A DNA stretch of 64,000 nucleotides from Beijerinckia sp. 28-YEA-48 (GCF_900104955.1 NZ_FNSI01000001.1:530001-594000), one strand, 5' to 3'. Positions 7,547 to 16,410 are shown, counted from the first letter of the stretch. Numbers and translations are program-made. Notes: generated by a model from the letters alone, not told the origin.

Positions 7547-8464
7547 TCACCGCGCTTTATCTTTGCGGAGCTGGCGGGCGGCATGGCGAAGCTCGCGAAT
7601 GGCATACCGCGCTGCGGTGGATGGCGTGCTTTTCGCGCGTCTTATAATGCCGGTTGGCTGACTGGGAAGCTTGAGCCCGAGATCGAGCGTCACGAATGTT
7701 TGCTGCAACCAGCCGATACGAAAGAGTTCATGCGGCGCCACGCCAAGGAGATCAGTTTGTGAGATGACCGTTAGCATCGTCATGAAGCTATCGCTGTCCA
7801 TGACACATTTAGGTGCGAGGCCGGTCTTCTCATAAAACGTGCGCTGCAATGCGGTTCTTGCTGGGCTATCGTTGCCTGGCAGGAACCATTCGTATTTTTC
7901 CCAATCAATTTTGGACAATCGCTTTTCTTTGGTCAGCGGATGGTCTCGCCGTGCAAAGACAACGAGGCTATCATTGAAAAGAACATCGATGTTGAATTCA
8001 TGAGGATCGACATCATCGAAGATGCGTCCGAAAGCGAAGTCGAAATCTCCTTGCCGCAATCGGTTCAAGAGGCCGGCGCCGATGCCGTCGCTGACGGTGA
8101 CACGCAGGTTGGGCCGCGCTTTCTTGATTTGAGCTAACACCATCGGCAGAAGGCTGAATGCCGCCACCGGGGTGGCGCCGATCCGTAGATCGCCCTGCGT
8201 CGCAGCGCGTAGATGCGCGATGTCGTCGCGCGCCTGGCGCAGCTCGGCCTCGACAATTTTGCTGCGCAGGATCAAAGCCTTGCCATAGACGGTCGGCTCG
8301 ACCCCGAGAGCCGTGCGATCGAGAAGTTTAACGCCGACCTCGAGCTCAAGCTCGCGAATGCTGCGACTGAGGGCTGGTTGCGACAGGTGCATCTTGTCGG
8401 CTGCGCGGCGCAAGCTCCCCGTCTCAGATGCGACCACAAGGGCCGCCAGCTGGTGTAATTTCAT
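7547..8464 (-). CDS. LysR-family transcriptional regulator
   Basis: A standard-length LysR regulator (305 residues). The N-terminal helix-turn-helix is clear (GSLRRAADKMHLSQPALSRS then IRELELEVGVKLLDRT), with a C-terminal effector-binding domain containing the FDFAFGR strand. The family typically activates a divergently transcribed target in response to a pathway intermediate. The divergent neighbour here is the 286-residue cupin-like protein and, behind it, a Bug-type binding protein, so these are its likely targets. The intergenic region (8465-8574) holds a GATA-N9-TATC inverted repeat. Confidence 0.9.
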   Translation of the reverse strand: MKLHQLAALVVASETGSLRRAADKMHLSQPALSRSIRELELEVGVKLLDRTALGVEPTVYGKALILRSKIVEAELRQARDDIAHLRAATQGDLRIGATPVAAFSLLPMVLAQIKKARPNLRVTVSDGIGAGLLNRLRQGDFDFAFGRIFDDVDPHEFNIDVLFNDSLVVFARRDHPLTKEKRLSKIDWEKYEWFLPGNDSPARTALQRTFYEKTGLAPKCVMDSDSFMTMLTVISQTDLLGVAPHELFRIGWLQQTFVTLDLGLKLPSQPTGIIRRAKSTPSTAARYAIRELRHAARQLRKDKAR

Positions 8465-8474
8465 AAATCCACCC

Positions 8475-8491
8475 GATAACTAGACTCTATC
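8475..8491. promoter_or_regulatory. Possible LysR-type operator
   Basis: GATAACTAGACTCTATC is an interrupted inverted repeat (GATA/TATC, 9-nt spacer), 11 bp upstream of the LysR start and in the divergent promoter region. Its size fits a LysR box, but only the half-sites match. Confidence 0.3.
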
Positions 8492-8574
8492 ACGTTCTAC
8501 CTTTTTCTCATGCTCTCATCATCACCATAAAACCGTATACTTGCAACCAAGTGTGAAGCGATGGGAGTGATGAA

Positions 8575-9435
8575 GTGAAGATCGTCTCCGACGATTCAGT
8601 GCCGTGGTTGAAAGATCACCCGACTGGATCTCTTGCCTTCAAATATCTGCTGACCGGTGACGAAGACGCGGCGGACAATTTCGTTCTGCTTCTTGCGCGC
8701 CAGGACGCGGACTTCACCACTGAACGCCATCGTCATAACTTCGATCAGTTTCGCTTTCCCCTGTGCGGCGACATGAATGTCGGCCAGGGGATTAAATTGC
8801 GCGAAGGTCAGCTTGGATACTTCACCGAGGGTGCACCCTACGGCCCGCAAGATGATCCACTTGGGGCGAGCGAGCCCGGCAGCCGGTTTCACTTGACCCT
8901 GCAGTTCGGCGGATCTTCAGGTTATGGCTATCTCGGGCCAGACCGCTTGCGTGCCTGTCGCGAGGCTTTACGCCAGGAAGGTGAATTCATTGACGTTCTC
9001 TACCGCCGACGCGATGGCAAAATGATGGGCGGCCTTGATGCGGTCTGGCAGCATGCCTTCGGTACGCGGCTCGAATATCCCAAAGCACGATATCCAAGTC
9101 CTATCATCATGGACCCAAAATCTTTTCGTTGGATTCCCGATCCTGGTTTAGCCGGGGTCAATCACAAACATCTGGGGACCTATACGGAACGTGGGACTTG
9201 GGCGGAAATCGTCCATGTTCAAGCCGACGCACGATGGATCGCGCAGCGAAAAGATGCGCGCGTTCTCATCACGGTTCTATCGGGAACGGGACGCTGCGAA
9301 AATACGAGCTTGTCGCGCCTTTCCACCATTCAAGCCGAGCCGGGCGAGCTTGTCGACGTCGTCGCCGAGAGCGATCTGGAACTGCTCATCTTTGGCTTGC
9401 CTCTACTGAACAACGACGCTCGTCGGGCTGCGTGA
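8575..9435 (+). CDS. Cupin-like (bicupin) protein of unknown function
   Basis: This 286-residue soluble protein starts at GTG 8575 (GGGAG 7 nt upstream; the nearby ATG at 8570 hits a stop after one codon). Residues 45-85 contain ERHRHNFDQFRFPLCGDMN, which resembles a metal-binding cupin motif. A second beta-rich region near residues 195-280 (HLGTYTERGTWAEIV, then an acidic GELVDVVAESDLELLIFG end) looks like a second cupin half. There is no signal peptide. I do not recognise a named family. It is divergent from a LysR gene and 37 bp ahead of a Bug-type binding protein, suggesting a catabolic enzyme or substrate sensor. Confidence 0.55.
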   Translation: MKIVSDDSVPWLKDHPTGSLAFKYLLTGDEDAADNFVLLLARQDADFTTERHRHNFDQFRFPLCGDMNVGQGIKLREGQLGYFTEGAPYGPQDDPLGASEPGSRFHLTLQFGGSSGYGYLGPDRLRACREALRQEGEFIDVLYRRRDGKMMGGLDAVWQHAFGTRLEYPKARYPSPIIMDPKSFRWIPDPGLAGVNHKHLGTYTERGTWAEIVHVQADARWIAQRKDARVLITVLSGTGRCENTSLSRLSTIQAEPGELVDVVAESDLELLIFGLPLLNNDARRAA

Positions 9436-9472
9436 AAAGATTCATCGAAAATTGTGCCTGGGGGAGGGCATC

Positions 9473-10435
9473 ATGCTTATAGTTCGAGTTATTACGGGTC
9501 TCGCGATGGGACTGGTGGCGACATCGGGTTTTGCTCAGGACTATCCGAGTGCCAACGTAAGGCTGATCGTCAACGTGGCGGCCGGCGGAGTGACGGATGC
9601 GGTTGCCCGCGTCATCGGGCAGGGCTTGTTTGAGAAGTGGGGCAAGCCGGTCATTGTTGAGAATCGCGTCGGAGCGAATTCCGCTGTTGCCGCCCAAGCC
9701 GTGGCTCGCGCCCCCGCCGACGGCCATACGCTCTTCGTGACCGCGGATGCGCCATTCACATCGACCCCCTTTATGGTCAAAGAGCTCAATTTCAATGTGA
9801 GCGAATTTGCGCCCATAGCGCTGATCTGCCGCCTGACGCCGGTCATTGCCGTTCAAGCGTCGCTGAAGGTCAAAACATTGGAAGAATTCTTGGCTCTCGC
9901 GAAGTCCAAGCCGAACGTACTTAACTACGGTTCTCAGGGCCTGGGTACTTACGGCCATTTGGGCATGGAGGATTTCATGCGTCGCGCGGGTATCCGCATG
10001 ACCCATGTACCTTATCGCGGTGGCGCTCCGGCTATTGAAGGTCTGGTCCGTAATGATGTGAATGCTCTCATCATCAACTACTCGAATATTTCTCCGTTCG
10101 AGCAGTCCGGTGATGTTGTCATCCTGGCCGCAGCGAGTGAAAAGCGAGCATCTGTTCGCCCGAACCTGCCGACTGTCAGCGAATCTGGTGTGCCAGGTTT
10201 TTCAGTGAGCTCCTGGTTCGGTATTTTCGGACCCTCGCAGATGCCTCCAAATCTGATCAATAAGATCCGCGATGGAGTGGGAGAGGTATTATCTAACGAA
10301 AAGTCATCCGGCTTCTTGGGGCTCAATAGTTGCGAACGTGAAACCGCAACACCGCAGGAATTCGCACGTCTGATCGCCGCGGATGCCGAACATTGGAAAG
10401 CGGTCATTCAATCGGTTGGCATCAAGCCAGAATAG
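9473..10435 (+). CDS. Bug/TctC-family tripartite tricarboxylate transporter substrate-binding protein
   Basis: This periplasmic binding protein (320 residues) has a signal peptide (MLIVRVITGLAMGLVATSGF, cleaved after FAQ). The first beta-strand is the family hallmark, VRLIVNVAAGGVTDAVARV, followed by VIVENRVGANS and a HVPYRGGAPAIEGL segment. Bug proteins bind carboxylates and similar small acids. ATG 9473 follows GGGGAGGG. No TctA or TctB membrane gene is in the window, so it is an orphan binding protein, perhaps used with a distant transporter or for sensing. It probably forms a small operon with the cupin-like gene upstream. Confidence 0.88.
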   Translation: MLIVRVITGLAMGLVATSGFAQDYPSANVRLIVNVAAGGVTDAVARVIGQGLFEKWGKPVIVENRVGANSAVAAQAVARAPADGHTLFVTADAPFTSTPFMVKELNFNVSEFAPIALICRLTPVIAVQASLKVKTLEEFLALAKSKPNVLNYGSQGLGTYGHLGMEDFMRRAGIRMTHVPYRGGAPAIEGLVRNDVNALIINYSNISPFEQSGDVVILAAASEKRASVRPNLPTVSESGVPGFSVSSWFGIFGPSQMPPNLINKIRDGVGEVLSNEKSSGFLGLNSCERETATPQEFARLIAADAEHWKAVIQSVGIKPE

Positions 10436-10577
10436 GTTCTGATCTGAAGACTACGGTTTCGAAGAACATCGAGTGGCGAAATATTTTTTAACATGACTCA
10501 AATGGAGACGAGCTAGGCGTCGTGTATATCTAAAGTTCATCCGCCGATTGTCGAAAGTGGATCATGATTGTGAAGCC

Positions 10578-11072
10578 ATGAATCACAAGATTCTCATCAT
10601 GGGGCTTCCGGGTTCGGGCAAGACCACTCTTGCCCGTAAATTGGCGCCCCTACTTCATGCCGTGCACTTCAACGCTGATGACGTGCGGCAAAATCTCAGC
10701 AGAGATCTTGGGTACAGTCTTGATGATCGCATTGAGCAGGCCCGTCGGATGGGCTGGCTGTGCGATCAGGTTGCGAAGGTCGGCGTCTGTGCTGTCGCCG
10801 ACTTCGTCTGCCCGACGCCCGAAACGCGGACCGCGTTCGATGCACGGGGAAAGGCCTTCATCATATGGATCGATCGTATCGAAAAAGGTCGGTATGAGGA
10901 TACCAATCGCATGTTTGTCCCGCCGGATCGCTTCGATACACGTGTCACGAGCGAAGGGACGGCGGAATACTGGGCTGATTTTATCGTTGAGCAACTGGCA
11001 AGCTTGATGGTCGACAAACTGCGAGCCGCAACCAGTCGCGAGAAAGTTTATTCAGATCCGCTCCTATGGTGA
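10578..11072 (+). CDS. Adenylylsulfate kinase-like (CysC-like) P-loop protein
   Basis: This 164-residue protein has a Walker A loop (GLPGSGKTT, 9-17), then NADDVRQNLSRDLGYS, which matches the APS-binding segment of CysC (DGDNVR...DLGF), and VAKVGVCAVADFVCP, the usual third CysC block. The typical C-terminal RDPKGLY lid is absent and is replaced by RYEDTNRMFVPPDRFDTRVT. It therefore belongs to a CysC-like subgroup that could make PAPS or phosphorylate a related substrate. The ATG at 10578 is preferred over an upstream TTG (10548). It overlaps the convergent histidine kinase gene by 9 bp. A sulfotransferase gene 2.4 kb downstream is a plausible functional partner. Confidence 0.72.
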   Translation: MNHKILIMGLPGSGKTTLARKLAPLLHAVHFNADDVRQNLSRDLGYSLDDRIEQARRMGWLCDQVAKVGVCAVADFVCPTPETRTAFDARGKAFIIWIDRIEKGRYEDTNRMFVPPDRFDTRVTSEGTAEYWADFIVEQLASLMVDKLRAATSREKVYSDPLLW

Positions 11073-12413
11073 CATTCGCGGTTTGCTTGGCAGTTTGATA
11101 TGCACGCGCAATCCGTGTGGCTTGCGATCGCAGAGATCGATCTGACCGCCATGGGCCTGAATAATATCGCGAGCGATTGAAAGGCCGAGGCCGAAGCCGG
11201 TTCTATTGAGGCCGGATCTCGAAGGGTCTCCCTTGAAGAACGGCTTGAATACCTTTTCCTTTATGTCTGGAGAAATACCAGGTCCATTGTCGGCAATCTC
11301 AATACAGACATCGCTTTCCAGGTATTTCAAACCGACGACAACCTCGGAACTATACTTTGTTCCATTCTCAATGAAGTTTGTGATGGCTCGCTTCAACGAG
11401 GCCGCGCGGCACACATATATTGCTCGATCGATTCCCTGATAGGACACATTAAATCCTGAATCGATATAGGCCGTGCAAATGGTTTGCAGAAGGCTTGGCA
11501 GATCCACCGAGCTGAGTGGTTCGGAATGACTGTCATCTTTTAGATAGGCAAGTGTGTCGCTGAGCATATTGTCTATGATCGTGATCTCGCGAACCATTCG
11601 ATTCCTTATCACAGCGGAATCGACCTGCTCCGCATGCAGCCTCAGTCTGGTAAGCGGCGTGCGGAGATCGTGGCCAATGGCGGCGAGCATCAAAGTTCTT
11701 CGTTCCACAAGCTCGCGGATACGGTCGCGCATTTCGTTTAATGCGCGCGCAACCAACGCGATTTCGCGGGGGCCATCTTCGCTCAACGCATAGTCCGATT
11801 TCGGAGAGCGGCCAAATGCCTGAGCGGCGGCGGCAAACGACGAAAGCGGCGCGATGACCCACCTTGCTGCATAGAACAGCAGAACAACAGAAAAGGTGGT
11901 GACGGCGATGAGAACGAACATCAGAGGCACCCCCATAAATCTCGGTACCCGTCCTGGTGGTGGCGTCCAATTGGCGGGCATTCGGAGTTTGAGGGAAACC
12001 TTATCCAGGACGACGATGAGGGCGTTGTCGCGAAATGCGATTTTTTCTATTCCGTGGATGTCCAGGGGCCCACCAAGACGGCGAAAATATCTCGCCAAAA
12101 CCGACCGTCCCTCGTCGCTCAGGTTCTCCAGGGATTTCGGTGTATCGATCTTTTCGACAGGGATCCCCGCTCGATTTGCATGGGCGAGAAGGGCATCGAT
12201 CTCGGCATCGGATTCTGAACGTTGCGCCAGCTGCACGATTGTCGTTGCTCTAACGAGTGCGCTCGCTTGCCCCAATCTCGCCAGCGGCTCCGGCTGGATG
12301 AAGTGGAGAGCAATAGCCGTCATTATGCATGAGAGCGTGAGCGAGATCGCAATCAGAACGGTAATCTGTGCCACGATTGTCCGAGGCCAGGCCCGCGCGA
12401 TCTGCTGCCTCAT
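11064..12413 (-). CDS. Membrane sensor histidine kinase (EnvZ-like)
   Basis: The protein (449 residues) has two transmembrane segments (about 12-37 and 161-186) enclosing a periplasmic sensor region. A HAMP linker follows, then the dimerisation H-box AIGHDLRTPLTRLRLH with phospho-acceptor His248, an N-box (FIENGTKYS) and G-boxes (DNGPGIS, GFGLGLSIARDI). It phosphorylates the response regulator encoded immediately upstream; the two genes overlap by 4 bp and are co-transcribed. The signal is unknown. The pair sits between the CysC-like and sulfotransferase genes, so a sulfur- or envelope-related cue is possible but unproven. Confidence 0.9.
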   Translation of the reverse strand: MRQQIARAWPRTIVAQITVLIAISLTLSCIMTAIALHFIQPEPLARLGQASALVRATTIVQLAQRSESDAEIDALLAHANRAGIPVEKIDTPKSLENLSDEGRSVLARYFRRLGGPLDIHGIEKIAFRDNALIVVLDKVSLKLRMPANWTPPPGRVPRFMGVPLMFVLIAVTTFSVVLLFYAARWVIAPLSSFAAAAQAFGRSPKSDYALSEDGPREIALVARALNEMRDRIRELVERRTLMLAAIGHDLRTPLTRLRLHAEQVDSAVIRNRMVREITIIDNMLSDTLAYLKDDSHSEPLSSVDLPSLLQTICTAYIDSGFNVSYQGIDRAIYVCRAASLKRAITNFIENGTKYSSEVVVGLKYLESDVCIEIADNGPGISPDIKEKVFKPFFKGDPSRSGLNRTGFGLGLSIARDIIQAHGGQIDLCDRKPHGLRVHIKLPSKPRMSP

Positions 12414-13147
12414 ATCAGCTCCACCAGTGGGGTGAATATATATCCGGCGAGCCGGACAGTCTTGATCAGTTGCGGAGCGGCTGGGTCCAATTCTATTTTT
12501 TGCCGTATCCGGCTGATGTGAACGTCTATGCTGCGTTCTATTGGACCGGCGAGGCCACCATGGGTCAATTCGAGCAATTGTTCGCGGGACAGAATCCGCC
12601 TCGGATTAAGGCAAAGGGCGGCCAGAAGATCGAATTCGGCGCTGGTCAATGTCACCATCGCACCCTCCGAGTTATGGAGCTGGCGAGCGGTGGGATGAAT
12701 TATCCAGCCGGCGAAACGTCTGGGGGCGTTTTCGGAACTGGCTACAGGTTGGCGAATATTGGACCGACGTAAGAGAGCTCTGATTCTAGCGATCAGCTCA
12801 CGCGGATTGAAGGGCTTCGTGATGTAGTCGTCGGCACCTATTTCAAGTCCTATGATGCGATCGATGTCTTCCTTCAGCGCGGTCAGCATGATGATCGGAA
12901 TTGTTGATATCGATCGCAAGCGCCGACAGATGCTGAGGCCGTCTTCGTCAGGGAGCATGATGTCGAGAAGAACGAGATCGATCTGTTCTGTTTCGAGAGC
13001 GGCGTCCATTCTCTGACCAGAAGCCGCAGAAACGATTGTGAACCCGGCGTCTTCGAGTACATCCGACAGGATGGCGGATATTCCGGCATCATCTTCAACA
13101 AGTAGGATGGTGGCTGAAGAATTCGGAAGCGAAGGCATTGTATCCAT
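12410..13147 (-). CDS. OmpR-family response regulator
   Basis: The receiver domain starts at ILLVEDD and holds the phosphorylatable Asp in LVLLDIMLPDEDG (residue 62). The conserved Lys is in DDYITKPFNPREL. A C-terminal winged-helix DNA-binding domain (TSAEFDLLAALCLNPRRILS ... IDVHISRIRQKIE) completes an OmpR-type regulator of about 245 residues. I chose ATG 13147 over a GTG at 13162 because neither has a strong ribosome site and ATG gives the usual short N-terminus. Its stop overlaps the kinase start. Direct repeats about 120 bp upstream resemble its binding site. Confidence 0.88.
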   Translation of the reverse strand: MDTMPSLPNSSATILLVEDDAGISAILSDVLEDAGFTIVSAASGQRMDAALETEQIDLVLLDIMLPDEDGLSICRRLRSISTIPIIMLTALKEDIDRIIGLEIGADDYITKPFNPRELIARIRALLRRSNIRQPVASSENAPRRFAGWIIHPTARQLHNSEGAMVTLTSAEFDLLAALCLNPRRILSREQLLELTHGGLAGPIERSIDVHISRIRQKIELDPAAPQLIKTVRLAGYIFTPLVELI

Positions 13148-13267
13148 TTGTTCTAAGACCACTGGTCAGCGCCCGGATAGGATGATGTTGCGACCGAATA
13201 TGGCGGCAAGTTGTCGTATTTCACGACTGGCCTGACTTCGCGGAAAGTTTCGTATCCCGCAATATTT

Positions 13268-13283
13268 CTTAATATCACTTAAT
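13268..13283. promoter_or_regulatory. Tandem CTTAAT repeats, possible OmpR-type operator
   Basis: CTTAAT occurs at 13268-13273 and 13278-13283, spaced exactly one helical turn (10 bp) apart as in OmpR/PhoB-type tandem half-sites. It lies in the 324-bp region between the response regulator (minus) and the sulfotransferase (plus), so it could serve either. The rest of that gap shows no gene. Confidence 0.4.
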
Positions 13284-13471
13284 CCTGCTGCACGGCTGGT
13301 GAGAGTACACATAGGCTCGGTTAGGCTTCCGCCTATCTCGGTTTAGAAGTCAAAATCTCTGTCCACTGATGCATGATCAATGCCATCAGGCGCATGCAGC
13401 GCGCCTGTGCTTGGGCGGTCTTGACGTTCTCGAGCCGATGAAAATGGAGGCAGAATTCTTGAGGCAATTTG

Positions 13472-14248
13472 ATGGGTTCGGCAGCTGTGTATTTCCTACC
13501 ACACGTCCCGAAGTGTGCAGGGTCGACGATCATCAACCATATGCGTCTACATCGTGATCAGGTCGTGATCATAACTGAGAAGTCGCAGCGCCATTCCGTT
13601 GACATCAGCGAAAGATCCACATTGGAGAATGTCCGGTTCTTCGCGGGGCACTATCTTCCGAGAACCGCAGTCAAGATCTTTCTGGGGCAAGAGATTCGAG
13701 AAATTGGGCTTCTGAGAGATCCAGTTGGCTACTTCCAATCTCTGTATGCGTTCAACATCAGGACATCAGCTCGCCGCGATCGGGCCATGACGATGGATTT
13801 TGACTTCTGGTATCGGTGTCATCGCAAGAATCCGATCAGTCATTTCCTGCTTTCCCGATATTTTCGCATGCCTGCAGTCCAGGAGCTGCTCATGTCGCAG
13901 AACCAAACCTTGGATTTCCTGTCCCGGCAATTGGATCGGTTTTGGTTCGTCGGCTCGTATCGCCACTGCAACCTTCTGCTCGATGCTTTGTCCGAGGAGT
14001 TTCAGATCGGGCATGCGGTTGAAGACAAGAACGTGAGCCGGGACAATTTTGTTTTATCGCGCCGGCGTCGGGATATGATCCGGGACGATAATCGCCTCGA
14101 TCAAGCCCTCTATGAGATATGGGCCGATCGATGTTGGCGCGGCGGTAATGTAGCGCGGAGCGCGGTCGGTTTATCATCGTGGAACAGAAAAATGGTGGAT
14201 GAAGCGTCTGTGTGCGTGGCGCGAATTGAGCGCCATCTGATCGCGTGA
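13472..14248 (+). CDS. Sulfotransferase-family protein
   Basis: This 258-residue protein has the 5'-phosphosulfate-binding loop HVPKCAGSTIINHM near its N-terminus (PKxxGST, residues 13-19). A second PAPS-contact motif, GLLRDPVGYFQSLY (RDPx4S), is also visible; together these define PAPS-dependent sulfotransferases. There is no transmembrane anchor, so it should act in the cytoplasm, transferring sulfate from PAPS to a hydroxyl or amino acceptor. ATG 13472 follows GAGG by 7 nt. A CysC-like kinase nearby could supply PAPS. The acceptor is unknown. A strong bidirectional terminator follows. Confidence 0.75.
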   Translation: MGSAAVYFLPHVPKCAGSTIINHMRLHRDQVVIITEKSQRHSVDISERSTLENVRFFAGHYLPRTAVKIFLGQEIREIGLLRDPVGYFQSLYAFNIRTSARRDRAMTMDFDFWYRCHRKNPISHFLLSRYFRMPAVQELLMSQNQTLDFLSRQLDRFWFVGSYRHCNLLLDALSEEFQIGHAVEDKNVSRDNFVLSRRRRDMIRDDNRLDQALYEIWADRCWRGGNVARSAVGLSSWNRKMVDEASVCVARIERHLIA

Positions 14249-14282
14249 AGACTGTACAGTTGGCCGGGTTATAAAGGGCACA

Positions 14283-14316
14283 AAACGGCCGGGCATTTAC
14301 CCGGCCGTTTCGTTTT
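14283..14316. terminator. Bidirectional intrinsic terminator
   Basis: AAACGGCCGGG (14283-14293) and CCCGGCCGTTT (14300-14310) form a perfect 11-bp stem with a 6-nt loop, followed by a T-rich tail on the plus strand and preceded by A residues that give T's on the minus strand. It separates the sulfotransferase from the convergent binding-protein gene. Confidence 0.8.
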
Positions 14317-14352
14317 GTTCGGTGTGGTCGGGTCGAGGGAATGCGCCACGCG

Positions 14353-15396
14353 TTAGCGGACGCCACCGGTGTTTACCACGGGGCCCGTATACTTCTCGAA
14401 ACGGGCCCTCAGTTCGGTCATGAGCGCGTCATTGGAGACGAGCTCGCGATAATTGTTTGCCAGGCGATAGGACGAAAGCGGCTGGAAGCCTTCCGGCGGT
14501 CCGACATCGGTGCGCGCCGAAAAGCTACCTGTCCGGCGCTGTTGCTCGGGCGCCATATACCAGTTGAGAAAGAGCTTCGCCGCATTGGTATGGGGCGCAT
14601 CCTTGAAGATGCCGGCGGTCAACGTAAAGGCCGGCGTTTCGTCCTGTTCGGATACAAACATTTCGACCGGCTGGCCTGCCTTTCTGAGGTCTTCAACGTT
14701 GATCGTCGCGTCAAATGTTGCGGAGCTCGAGCCATCGGCGAGGCCACGAGCAACACCGAGATGGCCCTGAACGAACTTCGGCTTATTGGCCATATAGCGA
14801 TCCATATAGTTCCAGCCGTATTTTTGAACGATCGTGTAGAAGACGTAGAGCGTCGCATCATCATCGGCGGGATAGCAGGTGATGAGCTTGCCGTTGTATT
14901 TCGGATCAAGGAAGTCGAGCGCGGATTTCGGACGCGCGTTTCCCGCGATCAAGTTTGTGTTCGAGCCGTAAGTCAGCAGGCTCACGCGTGTCGTCGTGAA
15001 TGCGCCATCGGGATCGCGCAAGGCAGGAATAATCTGCTCGTATCCATCGGGCTTGAAGTTGAGGAGGACGCCGTCCTTTTTCCAGCCTACAAGATCCTGC
15101 ACGGTCTGAAAAATTGCCAGGTCCACTTCCAGCTTCTTCGCCTTGATCTGGCTGTTGATTTTCTCGTTCAGGACGTTGCTGAAGCCGCCGACGACGGTCA
15201 CGGAAATGCCCGGATAGGCTTTCTCAAACTCGCGCGCGAATTTTTCGTTTGGGGCAACGGGGCCGCCAGCGTAGATCACGAGCGATTTCTCTTGCTTAGC
15301 TGCTTCGTAGCGCTCGGCATCGGTCTCTGCGTGGAGAGTGCCTGAGGTCAAAACGCCTAACGCTAAACAAAGAGACTGAAATAGTGATGCTTTCAT
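14353..15396 (-). CDS. ABC-type extracellular solute-binding protein (family 1, Fe/polyamine-like)
   Basis: The protein (about 347 residues) has a signal peptide (MKASLFQSLCLALGVLTSG, cleaved near LHAETD). The mature start, SLVIYAGGPVAPNEKFAREF, is typical of AfuA/FbpA- and PotD-like periplasmic binding proteins, which carry iron, spermidine or phosphonate-like ligands. The later PKYNGKLITCYPADDDATLY and GIFKDAPHTNAAKLFLNW segments fit the same fold. ATG 15396 follows GGAGGG by 4-5 nt. No ABC permease or ATPase of the matching type is adjacent, so its membrane partners are elsewhere or it is used by another importer. The ligand is unknown. Confidence 0.82.
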   Translation of the reverse strand: MKASLFQSLCLALGVLTSGTLHAETDAERYEAAKQEKSLVIYAGGPVAPNEKFAREFEKAYPGISVTVVGGFSNVLNEKINSQIKAKKLEVDLAIFQTVQDLVGWKKDGVLLNFKPDGYEQIIPALRDPDGAFTTTRVSLLTYGSNTNLIAGNARPKSALDFLDPKYNGKLITCYPADDDATLYVFYTIVQKYGWNYMDRYMANKPKFVQGHLGVARGLADGSSSATFDATINVEDLRKAGQPVEMFVSEQDETPAFTLTAGIFKDAPHTNAAKLFLNWYMAPEQQRRTGSFSARTDVGPPEGFQPLSSYRLANNYRELVSNDALMTELRARFEKYTGPVVNTGGVR

Positions 15397-15438
15397 CTTA
15401 CCCTCCACAGATGATCGACGGTGTGACTGACTTCATCG

Positions 15439-16410
15439 CTATTGGGGCGTCAGTTGCGCAGCGGCGACGAGCGGAGGCCAAATCGCGATTTCGTCGGCCA
15501 GGCGTTTGCTGGTCTCTTGTGGTCCGCCTAGAAGTGGATTCGCCGCGATTTTGTTGAGAAACTCTCGCGTTTCATCGCTCTTGGCAATTTCCTCGAACCA
15601 TTTCGACAACTGGTCGACAATGGGTTGAGGTGTGCCGCTCGGTGCCCAAGCCGCCCACCATGGCGCAAAGGACACGTCGATATTGAGTTCTTGCATTGTT
15701 GGGACATCGGGGAGAAGGGCCACACGATCGTTCGATGTGACCGCGACCGCCCGCAAATTGCCGGATCGCACCTGACCTGCCGCAAACGTGCTATCCATGA
15801 ACATGAAGTCCAGATCGCCATCGATGACGTCGCGCAACCCGTCCGGCGAGGTCTTGTAGGCGACGCCGCTGGCCTCGATCCCGCTCACTCGCTTGTAGAG
15901 TTCAGCACATATGATGCTGGTCGGGTTCGTATAGCCGAAGGTCGCCGTCTTCTTGGTTTTGAGTGCGGTCGTCATCTCGGCCAGGTTGCTTTCCTTCCTG
16001 CGTGGTGAAGTCACAAGCACGAAGGCAAGTTGAGCGATGGTCCGTATCGGTACGAAGTCCTTCCGCGGATCGAATCCTGGGTCTTTGAGAAGAAACCCCG
16101 GGCCGATCATGCTGGAGCTTGAATTGAGGCTGATCGTATAGCCGTCTGGCTTCGCGCGTGCCGCGTAGACCGTGCCGATGTTGGCGCCGGCTCCAGGCTT
16201 GTTCTCGATGATGACCGGTGATTTGCAGGCGATTTCGAGTTGTCGCGCATACCACCGGCACATGACGTCGGCACCGCTGCCAGCAGGGAAGCCGACAACG
16301 ATGCGTATATGCCGATTGGGATAGCTGTCTTGAGCCCTCAGCAAGTTGGGCAGGGAGGTCGCGACGCCAACAGCGGCGACGGCCTTCAACATTGTACGCT
16401 TGGAAAGCAT
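15439..16410 (-). CDS. Bug/TctC-family substrate-binding protein
   Basis: This 323-residue protein has a signal peptide ending at LLRAQDS. The family signature follows: IRIVVGFPAGSGADVMCRWY, then VIIENKPGAGANIGT (usual Bug loop) and LPDVPTMQELNIDVSFAPWW. Orphan Bug proteins bind small carboxylates in the periplasm. ATG 16410 follows GAGGA by 7 nt. It is the second gene of a minus-strand run that continues with cytochrome c, FMN reductase and ThDP-enzyme genes upstream, so it may deliver a substrate of that unit. No membrane subunits are nearby. Confidence 0.88.
   Translation of the reverse strand: MLSKRTMLKAVAAVGVATSLPNLLRAQDSYPNRHIRIVVGFPAGSGADVMCRWYARQLEIACKSPVIIENKPGAGANIGTVYAARAKPDGYTISLNSSSSMIGPGFLLKDPGFDPRKDFVPIRTIAQLAFVLVTSPRRKESNLAEMTTALKTKKTATFGYTNPTSIICAELYKRVSGIEASGVAYKTSPDGLRDVIDGDLDFMFMDSTFAAGQVRSGNLRAVAVTSNDRVALLPDVPTMQELNIDVSFAPWWAAWAPSGTPQPIVDQLSKWFEEIAKSDETREFLNKIAANPLLGGPQETSKRLADEIAIWPPLVAAAQLTPQ

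Noticed and set aside
14341..15345. A 334-residue plus-strand frame opposite the binding-protein gene
   Set aside because: The minus strand has a signal peptide, ribosome site and a known fold; the plus-strand frame has none.
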